Source: Pogostemon cablin (lineage: Eukaryota > Streptophyta > Magnoliopsida > Lamiales > Lamiaceae). From it: 64,000 bases of DNA. How positions within the stretch are numbered: position 1 is the first letter of the stretch; every line of letters starts with the position of its first letter. The notes under the pieces were generated by a model. It did no database searches. It was not told the DNA's origin and saw nothing but the letters and a program-made list of their open reading frames with translations. This document shows positions 63,716-64,000 of this stretch, in pieces. The position numbers and the translations under genes were made by a program. The DNA lies in assembly GCA_023678885.1 (NCBI GenBank), contig CM042970.1, positions 1,714,355 to 1,778,354 on the forward strand. Direction: 5' to 3'.

Positions 63716-64000
63716 TTTTTTTCTTTAAAAAAATAATATTTTTTATTATTATTATTATCTTATTTTGAAGAAGTTTTTATATAAGTAAATGCCTAAAAAA
63801 AGTACGCACTGGGCCCCTAAAATAATAGGGCCGGCCTGCCTAGAAATAAAAACAATACACAATATTTTATGTTTTATGAATACAGATACTCGTTGTTTGT
63901 GGTGTTTTGAATGCATGATGAATGACCCTATTTATAGGCGCATCATTCCACTCAACCATAATGACGATGGAAGTGATTTACGACGAATTAATTATTGAGG
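63243..64000. other. AT-rich intergenic DNA with (TA)n
   Basis: A (TA)n tract of about 33 bp spans 63677-63709. A 69-residue open frame at 63789-63998 runs near the window edge without family likeness; I do not call it a gene. Confidence 0.5.

Overview
This is nuclear DNA of a flowering plant, almost certainly a eudicot. It is AT-rich, its genes carry many GT-AG introns, and transposable elements fill most of the intergenic space. I cannot name the species. Two complete protein-coding genes are clear, both on the + strand: a BRUTUS-type hemerythrin/RING E3 ubiquitin ligase (iron homeostasis; 14 coding exons, 32031-39551, 1218 residues) and an ARG1-type J-domain protein (gravitropism; 11 coding exons, 41739-46721, 412 residues). 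The 5' part of a third gene, which I do not recognise, lies on the - strand at the left edge (1-1545).

Layout. 1-1545: partial unknown gene. 1.9-8.2 kb: tandem duplications, a solo LTR with 5-bp target-site duplication (TSD), two hAT-like elements, two Stowaway MITEs and a (TA)50 tract. 8.5-16.5 kb: an 8-kb Mutator-like element (MULE) with a 9-bp TSD. It carries a decayed mudrA transposase on - and a convergent decayed DUF1985-Ulp1 gene on +, a gene pair like that of Kaonashi (KI) MULEs. 16.9-17.4 kb: a Stowaway inside another. 18.95-23.93 kb: a Copia retrotransposon with about 98% identical LTRs, a 5-bp TSD and a decayed interior. 24-31.8 kb: MITEs, an LTR-like segment with a 59-bp tandem repeat, and a pair of Mutator-type MITEs. 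31.8-46.7 kb: the two genes. 46.9-56.7 kb: AT-rich intergenic DNA with microsatellites, MITEs and a tRNA-derived SINE. 56.8-60.6 kb: a second MULE with a perfect 9-bp TSD, internally deleted and with a solo LTR inserted in its left terminal repeat. 60.7-64 kb: Stowaways, a 928-bp hAT-like element with an 8-bp TSD, and another solo LTR.

The most striking signal is architectural. Both MULEs carry two long arrays of a short motif just inside their ends, mirrored so that the motif reads sense in each of the two inward-facing transcription units. At the left end of the first MULE the array clearly sits in a first intron; the splice sites seen at the other ends fit the same arrangement. The motifs are unrelated (GGCCGAATAGAAC, about 19 and 16 copies; GCATGTCCGCCGAT, about 29 and 11 copies), although the transposase N-termini look related. 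Three hAT-like elements in the window likewise carry arrays of short GC-containing motifs near their ends, different in each. This is the best candidate here for an undescribed feature.

The two cellular genes are not known to act together. BRUTUS acts on iron-regulatory bHLH factors and ARG1 acts in auxin-dependent gravity signalling; their tandem order looks incidental.
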